Positions 22,626 through 33,599 of a DNA stretch of 64,000 nucleotides are shown here, in pieces. The translations under genes were made by a program, and so were the position numbers. The notes under the pieces were generated by a model. It was not told the DNA's origin, did no database searches, and saw only the letters and a list, made by a program, of their open reading frames with translations. The stretch comes from Phylloscopus collybita (Eukaryota > Chordata > Aves > Passeriformes > Phylloscopidae), in assembly GCA_027886175.1 (NCBI GenBank), contig JAJNNQ010000028.1:2003001-2067000 (forward strand), read 5' to 3'. Each line of letters begins with the position of its first letter. The first letter of the stretch is position 1.

Positions 22626-22629
22626 TTCA

Positions 22630-24300
22630 GGCTCCATTTGGAATGATCTGCCCAGACTGGAGCTGGGTGTTGTCAGCTCTTTCTCTCCCTTTTCAGAGAC
22701 TTCCCCACAGGTGAAATGGCTCCTGGAGAGTTGTTGGCTCTGCCTATTCCCTGTTCTGTGTCCTTCCCATCCACCTTCCCTATTTTTCCCTGTTCTCCCA
22801 AGTCAGTGAGGTGATTCTGCATGAGGAGAAGCCTGGGTGGAAACCTCTGGGATGTGGCATCATTCCTGCTGCTGCTGGACACTGCTGGGATCTCCTGGAG
22901 CTGTCCATGTGGTGGGGAAGATACTGGATGTGTGTTCTAATTCAGCCTAAATACCCAAAAACCAGGTTAAACCAGACCCAAGGCTCCATAAACCTCATTT
23001 TGGGGAGGGCTGGGGAGTTCTGGTGCCTCAACAAGCGGCTCCAGGTGGAACAAGCTCCCCAAAACACCCCCCAAATGAACCAAATCCCAAAATATCCATC
23101 CCCATGGAGGCTGGGGCAAGGTCCCCTGATGGACCAACGTGCTGGCTTCGATTCCAAAAGGAAAATACGGCCCTAAAGCCACCCAGCCCTTCTGCTCCTT
23201 TTGGGCCTGACCCAAATCTGCACCTCCCCTCCCCCTGCATTTCCCCCCGACACACCTTTCCTTCCACTGGAACATAACCCCAAATAAGATGTTGGCCTGA
23301 CATGAAAGGAAAATGTATAAATATTTTTAAAAAGAGAAGAATTCCTGCCTCTCCACCAGTTTGCTCCAACTAATAGGTTTCAGATGTCTCACATACTTCA
23401 TTCATTCAGCCCCATTCAGTCTCCTAGGAGCCCCCGCTGTATTTATTAAACACAGCAATTGTGGAATGTTCAGCACTTACAGAATCAAACACACCATTTT
23501 TTTTTTTTTCTCTTTCCCTCACACCCCCCTCCCCAAAAAAAAAAAAAAAAAGTGTAATTAGAAAGCTTTGTGACTGACCTAAAACCATCATCCTGCTTCC
23601 AACCCCAGTGCCCGCTCCAGCAGCATCCTGCAGCTGCCCCAAACCCCGTGCCAGGGTTTAACCCTTCCTGCCTGCCCAAGAACATTTTTTTTGGGGGGGG
23701 GGGGTTGAGGGTGTTTTATCCTCAGCAGGATGATTTCCCCGCCGTGCTGGAGCACCTCCTGCTCGCCGCCTTGTTCCTGAACGTGTTCTTCTGGACACTT
23801 GGCTCTCACATCCGACTTGTCTCCGCGGTCTCGGCAGCTCTTCCCACTCCCGGAGGCGCGAGCCGAGGCTGGGATCCTGCAGCAATGCCAGGGCTAATTT
23901 CAGCAGCACGGAGCTGGAGAGAACACCAGCTCTTTCCTAGAGGGATTCGAATGGAAGCAGACAGGAGAGCAGAGCCATTTCTCATTCCAGAGCTGGCAGG
24001 GAAAGCCGAGGAGGATGTCTGGGCTGCAGAGGCAGGACGTGGGGTGGGTTCCAGCACCACTGACCTGCCAGGGCTGGGGGGGACTGCTCCGAAGGGTTTG
24101 CTGGAGCCTGGCACTGGCCCAGGCCATTTTTTGGGGGAGAGACACATGAAAAGCAGAGCTGAGAGGGGACGTGAGGCCCTGAGCCTGGGCTGGGACCATC
24201 TGGCACGAGCCAGCGGCGGAGGAATGGCCTTTGCTTGAGGCCACAACCAGTTCATGCAGCTGCTGAGTTCTGTCGGTCTGGAGCGCTCCAACAGGAGGTC
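22630..24300. other. No gene recognised
   Basis: Unique-looking sequence with an A-run at 23,536-23,552 and a run of about 12 G at 23,691-23,702. Open frames up to about 220 codons have no recognisable domain and no supporting splice structure. Confidence 0.5.
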
Positions 24301-24315
24301 ATGGCCCCCAACCAG

Positions 24316-25120
24316 CCTCCCCTGGGCCAGCAGCTCCATCCCCTGGGCCAGCAGCTCCATCCCACCCTCCCCTGGGCCAGCAGCTCCATCCCATGGGCCA
24401 GCAGTTCAATCCCATGGGCCAGCAGCTCCATCCCCTGGGCCAGCAGCTCCATCCCATGAGCCAGCAGCTCCATCCCACCCTCCTCTGGGCCAGCAGCTCC
24501 ATCCCCTGGGCCAGCAGCTCCATCCTCTGGGCCAGCAGCTCCATCCCCTGGGCCAGCAGCTCCATCCCATGGGCCAGCAGCTCCATCCCATGGGCCAGCA
24601 GCTCCATCCCACCCTCCTCTGGGCCAGCAGCTCCATCCCCTGGGCCAGCAGCTCCATCCCATAGGCCAGCAGCTCCATCCCACCCTCCCCTGGGCCAGCA
24701 GCTCCATCCCCTGGGCCAGCAGCTCCATCCCCTGGGCCAGCAGTTCAATCCCCTGGGCCAGCAGCTCCATCCCCTGGGCCAGCAGCTCCATCCCATGGGC
24801 CAGCAGCTCCATCCCACCCTCCTCTGGGCCAGCAGCTCCATCCCCTGGGCCAGCAGCTCCATCCCCTGGGCCAGCAGCTCCATCCCATCCTCCCCTGGGC
24901 CAGCAGCTCCATCCCCTGGGCCAGCAGCTCCATCCCATGGGCCAGCAGCTCCATCCCACCCTCCTCTGGGCCAGCAGCTCCATCCCCTGGGCCAGTAGCT
25001 CCATCCCCTGGGCCAGCAGCTCCATCCCCTGGGCCAGCAGCTCCAGCCCCTGGGCCAGCAGTTCAATCCCCTGGGCCAGTAGCTCCATCCCCTGGGCCAG
25101 CAGCTCCACCCCAGCCTCCC
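24316..25120. repeat. Minisatellite, 21-bp unit
   Basis: About 35-38 copies of GGGCCAGCAGCTCCATCCCC plus T, with occasional inserted CACCCTCC. Since 21 is divisible by three, the minus strand reads MELLAQG heptads for 285-342 codons in two frames. There is no signal, splice structure or family match, so it is treated as repeat. Confidence 0.95.
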
Positions 25121-25729
25121 CCGAGCCTCAAACTCCATCCCAGCCTCTCCTGGGCCTGAAACTCCATCCCAGGAAGGCAGCACAGCCCAGCCCCTGCACA
25201 CCCACCCTGGGCACTTCCCAAAGGTGAGGTGGTTCATTTCCCGCCCTTTTTCGGCTCCCTGCCCCCATGGGAGAGCCCTGGTGCAAGGGAACGGTGCTGC
25301 TGTCACTGTTTCCACATTGCTGCCCACTTCAAAGAGCCTGCAGTGATTCCAATGTCCCAGACATTCCCAGGGGAGCCGTTGGTTTCCAGGCAGGATCCCT
25401 GGTTATTGGTCCCGCTGCAGGAGGCCGTACGGGAAGGGATGAATCCCCGTGGCTGTAAAACACCAAACGTGCTGAGAGCCCCTCCAAAGCCTCGTTACAG
25501 CACTGGGTAATTAAAGTCCAGCTGTCACAGCCTCTGCCTGGGCACAAGGGCAGCTCCTTGCTCTGACCGCTCCCAGGGGTTCCCAGTTTTCCTCTGCTTT
25601 GGCCATCTCATTGCACAAGGAAAAACACCTCTGGAAACCCCGGTTCCTGGAATTTGCAAGTGCTCTGGCCAGGGAATGGTCACATTCCCAAGGCTGCCAG
25701 AGCTCCAGGAGCATTTGGACAACGCTTCA

Positions 25730-25836
25730 GGCACAGGGTGAGAGGGTTGGGGTGTCTGTGCAGGGCCAGGAGCTGGACTTGATCCTTGTGGATCCCTCCC
25801 AGCTCAGGGCATCCCACAGTTCTACAATTCCATGAG
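25730..25836 (+). mobile_element. CR1 3' tail (GGATCCCTCCCAGCTCAG subtype)
   Basis: GGGCCAGGAGCTGGACTTGA, TCCTTGTGGATCCCTCCCAG, CTCAGGGCATCCCACAG and TCTACAATTCCATGA match the CR1 subfamily that ends in CCAACTCAGGATATTCTATGA-type sequence. Confidence 0.65.
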
Positions 25837-25839
25837 TAA

Positions 25840-27780
25840 TTAGCAATCCAGGTTAATTGTCTGGTAGGGTCAGACCCTTCTAGAAGGATCATTTCTACTT
25901 GTACAGTGTCTTCACACCTCCAGGAGCCCAGCAGGGACTGGGATATCCCAGGCAGTGCCAGGTATCCTGCTCTTCCATCAGCATCCTCACCCCCACCAGA
26001 TCCCATCTCCTCCCTCCAGGGAGCTCCCAGGTGAAACCCAAGGCAATTCCTGCAGCTCCTGTGTAGCCACCTCACATCCAGCTCATCCCAAGCTTTAGGA
26101 AACCCCAGGCTGCCTCAGGGATGCGAGAGTCTGGATTCAAGGATCAGGGACAGGAAGCCATGGAGCAGCCCAGCCTTTCAGCTCCTCGTTTCAGAGTCGC
26201 TCCATCTCCCGTTGTTCCCGGATATTCCAGTGTCACTCAGCTGTGTGCTCACGGCACAGTTCCAGATTTCTGCAGAGATGCCCAGGCCATGAGCACAAAC
26301 CACTGCCCCAGTCTGACCATGTATTGGAAAAACCCCTGAGGAAGATTCCTGCCCATTCCTGAAACTCGGTGCCTCTGGGACAGCAATTCCTCCCCATTCA
26401 CCCCGGGTTTCCAGCCTTTTTTGTGAGGTTGGCTGAGCATCTGCTGGTGATTAAGGATTTTGTCATCTGGAAAGAGCTGACAATTACCTCCAATTATTCC
26501 AACTAGGTCAGGTTCTTCAACACGAGTTTATGTGATGACTCTTGGCTGGGATTTAGGATTTCAAACCCCACTGGAGAGCAGAATCCACCGCTCCTCTCTC
26601 ACATTCAGGAAAAAAATTCCTTCCATAAATAACAGCTCCTTGTCCCACAGGACTTGACCTGCGTGCCCCTGACCTCCTGTTGTTTCAGGACAACACCCCA
26701 GGAACTGCACAACAGGCCTGGTTCTCCAGAACTGGAAAGGGGAGTGAAGGGAATTTCAGGATGCTCCAGGAATTTCAAGAAGGGTTTACTCATCAAACCT
26801 TCCATGTCGAAATTCCCAACTTGCTTGGAAATGTCCTTTGGGGCCTCAGGTGCCAGGTGAGAGAGTGGGGACTGAGGTTTAAACTTTGTGTGTGCAAAGT
26901 ATGCTTCATTCCTTTTCTTGGGATCTACTGTCCTGGACAGGCTCTAATTTCCCACTGGGAACTTCTCCTTGTGTGAGCAGCAACCATTTAACAGGGGCTG
27001 CACTGAAATCCTTTAAAGGTTCCTGCCAACCCAAACTATCCCAGGGCTCTTTGAACAGTTGTACCTCTCCAGTCCCACAGCAGATTGGGGCTGTCCCTCT
27101 TCTCCAGGGAAAGGGTTCTTCCAGGTGTGCCTCAAAAGCTTCTCCCAGTTCCCATTCAAGACCCAACGTGCCTGCAAAGCCTCCTCAGGAATCTCCTGCA
27201 GAGCAGGAAAGGTGGAGAGAATGGAGAACCCAAAATGCCATTTGTGGCCCTGCCCGTGCCAGGTGCTGTCCTTGTCACCCCGTCACCCTGCCCAGCACAG
27301 GCACCTGGTGTTTTCCAGCAGGTTTCTGGCAGTGCTTCCCACAGAGATTCCCTTGTCCCACAGACCCCAGCTCGGAGCACACCCCCAGGACTGAGATGGT
27401 CCAAATGGGACAAACACAACTGGAAAATGTGCTGCGCTGCGAGGCCAGGAGATTCCAGCTCCCTCTCCCTAATTACAAGTGATTGCTTCTTGGCAAGAGC
27501 TCAACCTGCCAGAGCAGTGAGGTTTTACAAACATTCACACAGGCATTAGATCATTGTTTGAAGGAGTTATTGGCAGCCCAAATCTGAAGTAAAAACAGAG
27601 TTTAAAGCAGACCATATTGACCAGGGTGAAGCTGGCTGCTTTCATGTCTCCTGCTTGTCTCTGGACACCCAGGACCCCATTTGTTTCCTGTCACTCCCAT
27701 CACCATGGCATTCCTGGGGCTGGATGTCACCATTTCGGGGGGTTCTGGCTTTGGAGGGTTCTGTCCTTTTTGGGAACATA
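25840..27780. other. No gene recognised
   Basis: Unique-looking DNA. A CR1-like tail fragment (AAGGTTCCTGCCAACCCAAA) lies at about 26,990-27,060. No exon supported. Confidence 0.5.
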
Positions 27781-27784
27781 AAAT

Positions 27785-28115
27785 CAAGAATCCCAGGATG
27801 GTTTGGGTTGGATGGGACCTTAAATCCCATCCAGTGCCACCCTCTGCCACGGGCAGGGACACCTTCCACTGTCCCAGGTTGCTCCAAGTCCTATCCAGCC
27901 TGGCCTTGGACACTTCCAGGGATGGATCCAGGGGCAGCCACAGCTTTTCTGGGCACCCTGTGCCAGGGCCTGCCCACCCTCCCAGGGAGGAATTCCTTCC
28001 CAATATCCCATCCATCCCTGCCCTCTGGCAGTGGGAAGCCATTCCCTGTGTCCTGGCACTCCAGGCCCTTGTCCAAAGTCCCTCTCCAATATTTATTTCT
28101 TTATACCCAAGAAAC
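27785..28115 (-). mobile_element. CR1 LINE 3' end, long copy
   Basis: The longest CR1 in the window, in reverse orientation. It has GGTTTGGGTTGGATGGGACC, GGCAGGGACACCTTCCACTG, GACACTTCCAGGGATGGATC, CAGCTTTTCTGGGCACCCTG, AATTCCTTCCCAATATCCCA, GGGAAGCCATTCCCTGTGTC and CTTGTCCAAAGTCCCTCTCC. It is a useful in-window reference for the CR1-derived minisatellite near 59.3 kb. Confidence 0.9.
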
Positions 28116-28119
28116 ACCT

Positions 28120-30599
28120 TCCCACACCCGAACACTGCCACCCATTGGGAATGAGGCCTTTTCCCTTTGTACTTCGGCAGAATCTTTCTGCTTTGCCCTC
28201 ATGAATTTCTCCTTGTCTTTGCTGGGCCAGTCTGACATCATGGGATGAGCTCTGGAGAGCTCTGCCATCCTCTCCCAAAACCTTTGGGAAAGCAGGCGGG
28301 AGCGGCAAAGGACAAATGGGAATTCCCAGGGAATCCTGCTGCCTGGGAGAACATCTGTCCTGCACCACGCTCAGGTGGGGCTGGGAGCCTCTGACAGCTT
28401 GGATAGGGAGAAAAAATACTCCAGGCAGGAGCTCCTCAGGGAGCAGCTCCCACCCCACAGCCCTGGAGGACACCCTGGCCTTCCACGTGTTCCTAAATTA
28501 GATCTCCTGAGAGCAACGCCGGCTTTTAAAAGGGAGGTGAGCTTGTTAGTGCCCAGCATTATCCCTTAAACGGGAATCTGCAGTTTGACTGCACTTGGAA
28601 GGGCTGTAAAAGGGAAGAGGGGGAAGGGGGCTGAGTCAGGGAGCAGCAGAGCCCCTTTGCCTGGCACGGGGGGACACTCAGGAGCTCTGTGATTGTGAAG
28701 TTCCTCAGTGCTGAGGTAGAACAAGCCCCAGGAGCCTTGGGAAGGTGCAAGAAGATGCAGAGAAGGTTTGTAGGGGCAGCTCCCCAGCAGGCCCCTTCTC
28801 CTGAGGCCAAAACCCCCCCGGGCTGGAAAGGGTCTAAGTGAGGATTGCCAAGCTCTCCACCCATGAAAGTCAGGGTGTGCAGGCTCCTTTCTTCTCAAAC
28901 CATGGCTTGAGTTACACACCCCTGTGCTGCTGGGGCAGAAAACCCAGGGAAGTCACATTAGAGGAATGAAAAAAGCTCCTGTGCTGTCAGAGATTCCCTT
29001 CCCAGCCCGCCCAGGGATCAGGGAAGGGAATCTCTTTTCCCAGGCTGGAAAAGGCTCCTGTGACACTGCTCCAGAGTTTCCTTGGCTGACAGGATTTGGG
29101 GTGTAGCTGTACCTGTCCCCACGTTCCCAGAGAGCTCCCGTCTTGTCCCGGAGATCCAAATTAATAAGGGAACAAATTAATCAAAAGTGGCGTCTTTTGG
29201 TTACAGAGACAGCTCCAGAATCTGAACATAAATGATGGAGAAACACCCGTGAGGTGTGAGAGCTGCCAGGCACCAATTAAACCTGTCCTGCCAAGGCCAC
29301 TTCTGAATCAGAACCCAAAATCAAAAGGACAAAAACAAACGACACGGGAAACCATGCTGGAAAAGCTCTCAGGAATCTGCCATCACGTTTTAGGAAGAAC
29401 GTGGAATTTCTGCTGCTTTAAACTGATTTGGCAGTGCAAACATGGTAGTGCAGCAGCGGCTTCAGGAAAGTCTGAACCAACAAAAAGCTTAAGGACCTTT
29501 TTGAATATTAACCAGTGCCACTCCCTGGGAGGGTTTAGTGATTATTGTCACCCTAAAATATGGGAATCTTGCAGGAGAGCTGATGTCCTTCCTAAGGTCA
29601 GACGTGATGAGATGGAGCCAGGAAGAAAAAAAAAAAAAAATTGGTCCCGGTTTTAAGTGTTAAGCAATTCTGCCTCCCTGAAATAAGCAGTATAATTTAT
29701 TGTTTTTTTTCTTGCTCACACAGCAAAATCCACAAACTGCCGAGACAACCAGGAGGGGGAATTTGTCCCCTCATGCAAATCCACTTTTGCCTTGTAAAGC
29801 TGCGTTCCCGAGCCAGCAGCTGCTCCAAAGGGCCGAGCCCAGACCCCCCCCATTTCACTCCAGACACCCCCGAGGCTGTTTGGGTTCCAGGATGACCCCA
29901 GGACAGCCCAGGTGCGCCGGCCAGCCGGTTTGGGATGGTGGAATGGACACACCAGAGGGAACTGTCAGCGTGAGGCCGAAGGCAGCCGCCACTTTCCCAG
30001 GGATTTTCCCTTTGCTGTGTGTGTTTGCGAGGTTACACAGCTGTAAGGCAGACACAGGAGGGGCTGGGAGCCCGCAGGGATCGTTGCCTCCATCCCACAT
30101 GTCCCATGGAAGGAAGCTCTCCTGCGGATTGACATCCCATTAATTCCTGCTGGTGGGAGCTGGAAATCCTTCGGAGCCTCCAGCTCATCCCACAGATAAC
30201 CCCAGTCCCATCCCTGACCCGGTGACTCGTTATTTGTTTTCTCTTGTTTTATAAGAACCAGGTTCTTCCCTGCTCTCGTTCCTGGTGGGAAACGAACGTC
30301 GGGCGGGTGTGAGGCTGCTCCGTCTCGGATAGCCGAGATGGAAAATTGGGATCTTGGCCAACAGGCTGGGAAAAACCTCGGCTCCACACGCTCCCAATCG
30401 TGCCATCAGCTGGAGCGAGGTGGAATTTCACAGGATGGGACGAACCAGCTCTTTTCCCAAAATGACCAGTGAGGACAGAAAAGTGCTTCCAGAGCCTAGG
30501 AGAGCTCAGGGAAGAAAATGTGGAGGGCTCAAAGGCTGGCAAAGCTTGGGAAAGGCCTCGGTGCTCTCTGGAAGGTGGTGGATCTTTGCCTACATCCCC
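28120..30599. other. No gene recognised
   Basis: Unique-looking DNA with an A run at 29,625-29,640. Several open frames of 60-140 codons have no recognisable domain. Confidence 0.5.
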
Positions 30600-30815
30600 A
30601 TCAAATCCCAGAGAGGAGATATTGGGAAGGAATTCCTCCCTGTGAGGGTGGTGAGGCCATGGCACAGGGCGCCCAGAGAAGCCTCTGGATCCCTGGAAGT
30701 GTCCAAGGCCAGGTTGCACGGGGCTTGGAGCAGCCTGGGACAGTGGCAGGTGTCCCTGCCCATGACAGGGGTGACCCAGGACGATCTTTAGGGTCCATTT
30801 CCCATCCAATTCCTT
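30600..30815 (+). mobile_element. CR1 LINE 3' end
   Basis: AGATATTGGGAAGGAATTCC, GTGAGGGTGGTGAGGCCATG, GGAAGTGTCCAAGGCCAGGT, TGCACGGGGCTTGGAGCAGC, GGTGTCCCTGCCCATGACAG and a degraded tail. It ends right before the CpG-rich island. Confidence 0.85.
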
Positions 30816-30829
30816 CCACACCTGCGCCC

Positions 30830-31260
30830 GTTTCCCGCCATCGCCCCAGCCCTCAGGGGCTGCGCCCCGGGGTCTCCCGGCCCCGCGCGCAGGGGCCCGC
30901 GGGCTGTGAGACGCGCCGGGACCAGGCGGGGGCGCCACCGCCCGCGGACCCCGCTGCGCATGCTCACAGCGCCCCCCGCCGGAGCGCGGGAAGGCAGCGA
31001 CGGGCGAGACCACCAGGGGGCACGGCGGGGGGGGGCGGGGGGAGGTCTGTAACGGCCCCGGGGCTCCGGTGTGAGGCCCGTGACGCCCTGGGGCTCCGGT
31101 TCGCGGCCGCCTCAGCCCGGGGAATGCCGTCCAGGGAATCCGCGTCTCCGTTAATCACGGCACTTCCCCCCCCCCCCGCCCCAGCCCATGTCCGGCATGG
31201 CCGCCCACCCCTCAAGCCCGCCGCTTCCGTGACAGCCCCGCCCCGGTGGGCGCTGAGGGC
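30830..31260. promoter_or_regulatory. Orphan CpG-rich island with CTCF-like site
   Basis: About 430 bp of strongly CpG-rich DNA (GCGCGC, CGCGGACC, GGAGCGCGGG, CGGCGGGG) with no recognised gene start. At 31,010-31,023 it contains CCACCAGGGGGCAC, which fits the CTCF core consensus at every position. An NRF1-like TGCGCATGC lies at about 30,955. It sits about 310 bp beyond the 3' end of EBI3. Possible roles are a promoter of an unseen transcript, a boundary between EBI3 and the fibrillin side, or an EBI3 downstream element. Function is inference. Confidence 0.6.
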
Positions 31261-31491
31261 TGGGGTGGGGCGGAGAGCGAAGGAACGGGCCTGGGGCAGA
31301 AAAGGGACCGACCCCAAGGGCAAAAAAAAGGGTCAAACGCAGGAAAACAAAGGGACTGTTCTGGAACAGCAAAGGGACCGTCCTGAGACAGCAAAGGGAC
31401 TGGCCTTGGGGGCAGTGAAGGGACTGACCCCAGGGGCAGCCCAGCCATCACAAACATCCAAAATTAGAAGAGGGACAGAACCTCAAGCCCA

Positions 31492-31497
31492 TTTATT
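31492..31497 (-). terminator. EBI3: EBI3 poly(A) signal AATAAA
   Basis: AATAAA on the minus strand 78 bp after the EBI3 stop codon, followed about 25-40 nt on by a GT-rich stretch (TTGGATGTTTGTGATGG), as expected for a cleavage site. Confidence 0.8.
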
Positions 31498-31574
31498 GCC
31501 CATTCCTGGCTCCGCGCTGTTGTAACAGGGGACGGGAGCAGGCCTGGGATGGGGACAGCAGCCCAGCCTGGCTG

Positions 31575-33565
31575 TCACAGCCCCACCCAGGGTGTCCCCG
31601 AGGCCGGCGGGCTCCAGGCGCTGAATTCCCCGGAATCCGTCACGTCCTTGGCGGCCACCTGGATGTGGTGGAGGCTCCCGGGCTCCAGGTCGGTCAGGGT
31701 GTGGGATGTCACCTCATACGGCCCCACCTGAGGGCAGCGGGGTCAGGGACACGCCGGGCACAGCCACAGCCGTGCCTCAGTTTACCCAGGGGGGTGGCAG
31801 TACCGTGGTGGGCACGGAGTCGTTGTCCCAGGAATAGCGGATGTGGTACTGGAGCGGGAAATACTCCGGGAATGGCCAGGATGCTGGAGGGTTCCACTCC
31901 AGCAGCAGCTTCTGGGGCTCCCCAGGGATGGGGGAGACACGCAGGGCCTCAGGGGGGTCCGGCTTTACTGGGGAGACAAGGAATGAGAGAATTCCAGGAT
32001 GGTTTGGGTGGGAAGGGACCTTGAGGATCATCTCATCCCACCAGGGACACCTTCCACTATCCCAGGTTGTTCCAAGCCCTGTCCAGCCTGGCTCTGGACA
32101 TTCCAGGGATCCAGGGGCAGCCACAGCTTCTCTGGGAATTCCATTCCAGGGCCTCCCCACCCTCCCAGCCAAGAATTCTTTCCAGTATCCCACCTAAATT
32201 CTCCTTTAGATTAAAACCAACCCCCTTGTCCTACCACTGCACGGAAAAAGCCACTTTTCCTTCGTTTTTAGGCAGAGGGGGATGTCGTGGCTCCAGCATG
32301 GGATTGTTGGGGACAGTGCCCTCAATGTCCCCCTGTGAGCTGTGCAGGGACATCCTGAGCCCCAGCAGTGACCATCCCACATCCCAAGCAGGGGAGAGCC
32401 CCAAAGGACACCCCAGGGGACACCTGCAGGGCACCCCGGGGTGTCCCCCAGCCCGCAGCACTGACTGATGTTCTCCAGGAGGAAGGGCAGGGTTGCCGAG
32501 GCAGCTCCCAGGGCGTTCCGGGCTGTCACGTTGAGCTCGTAGGGAGTGAGGGAAAACACCTGCAGGTCCCCGAAGGAGCAGCTCCGCGGGCCCATCAGGG
32601 TGCACTCACCCGCGTCTGCGCCGTGCCTGGGGACACAGGGACAGCTGCCAAGGGCTGGGTGACACCGGGAGAGGCTTTGGGGACCGCCACTGACCTGTAG
32701 GTGGCTACGAAGTCGGTGTCCAGCAGAGGGTCGGGGCTCAGCCCCCAGGAGCAGTTCACGGCCTGGGGGTAGCTGCTGGCCCAGCACTCGATGGCCGGTG
32801 GCGGAGGAGGGTCTGGGGAGGGGACAGGGGGGGTCACCCCACTGCCAGCACCCCCGGGGTGACAGCAGGGCTGAGGGGGGCACTCACAGCCCAGCCGCAG
32901 GCAGATGGTGGCCCAGGTCTCGCCGGTGACAGGGTGGTGGCAGCTGTAGTGGCCCTCGTGGGCCAGGCTGGCGTTGGGCAGGGCCAGCCCCGGGGCTGGG
33001 GACGTGCCCAGGACGGTGTCCCCACGACGCCACTCGGCCGCATCCCCCGGGCATGGCAGCAGCACTTTGGTGCCCAGGAGGCTGTGCTGAGGGGTGCAGG
33101 GGCCTAGGGGACACATGAGGACACGGTGGGGACATGGCAGGGGCAGGGACACTGCATCAGGAAGGGTCTGGGCCTGTCTGGGCCCCCAGTGCCATTCCCA
33201 GTGTACCCAGACCCCCGCCTCTGCCCCTGGTCCCCCCGTGTCCCCAGACCCCCAGGGTCCCTATTCCTCCACCATCAATCCCTCTGTACCCCCATGTCTC
33301 CAGTCCCTCCAGTGTCCCCACAGTTCTATCCCTAGAGACCCTGTCATTGTCCCCTCACTGTCCCAAATCCCCTCCATCCCTGCTCCCTCCCTCTCCAACC
33401 CCAGTGCTCCCAGTCTGCTCAGTCCTGCTCTATCCAGGGTCCCCTCCATCCCAATCCCCCCATACCTCTGTCCCCGTTGTCCCCATCCCCAGTGCTCCGG
33501 GCTGTGCCGTTGTAGGGGACACTGCAGGCAGGTGCCACCAAAGCTACGACCCAAAGCCACCTCAT
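31575..33565 (-). CDS. EBI3: Interleukin-27 subunit beta (EBI3), with an N-terminal Ig domain
   Basis: Secreted soluble cytokine-receptor-like subunit that pairs with p28 (IL-27) or p35 (IL-35). Six coding exons, all in phase: 33466-33565, 32888-33103, 32695-32812, 32466-32626, 31804-31967 and 31575-31727; 303 aa. Exon 1 codes for a signal peptide (MRWLWVVALVAPACS). Exon 2 codes for an Ig-like domain (LLPC...EW...GHYSC). The rest form the two fibronectin III domains: CW...VNCSW and EC...SCSF cysteine pairs, then KPDPPEALRVSP and WNPPASWPFPEYF, very close to human EBI3. The WSxWS box is degenerate (EFSAWS), as in human. The human protein is 229 aa without an Ig domain. An upstream in-frame ATG exists at 33,652, but the signal peptide begins at the chosen one. 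Confidence 0.93.
31985..32245 (-). mobile_element. CR1 LINE 3' end in EBI3 intron 4
   Basis: GGATGGTTTGGGTGGGAAGG, GACACCTTCCACTATCCCAG, GGGATCCAGGGGCAGCCACA, CCAGCCAAGAATTCTTTCCA and CTTGTCCTACCACTGCACGG, in CR1 order, same strand as the gene. Confidence 0.87.
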
Positions 33566-33599
33566 GCCAGGAGACTCAGCGGGGCTGCCCAGGCACCTG

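Noticed and set aside
23691..23702. Run of about 12 G as a G-quadruplex candidate
   Set aside because: A single homopolymer run without the usual loop-separated G tracts and no link to a promoter; not enough to report as a finding.
24252..25327. Minus-strand ORFs of 285 and 342 codons (MELLAQG / GWSCWPR repeats)
   Set aside because: Generated by the 21-bp tandem array. Kept as a low-interest finding, not as a gene.
30249..31525. ORFs of 254 (minus) and 335 (plus) codons over the CpG island
   Set aside because: No domain, no clear start or splice signals, and they cross a CR1 element; the island is annotated as regulatory instead.
32888..33103. Ig exon as part of a different receptor gene (for example CRLF1-like) rather than EBI3
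   Set aside because: Its phases match EBI3 exons 1 and 3 exactly, it lies between them on the same strand, and the downstream domains (KPDPPEALRVSP, SWPFPEYF) are specific to EBI3.
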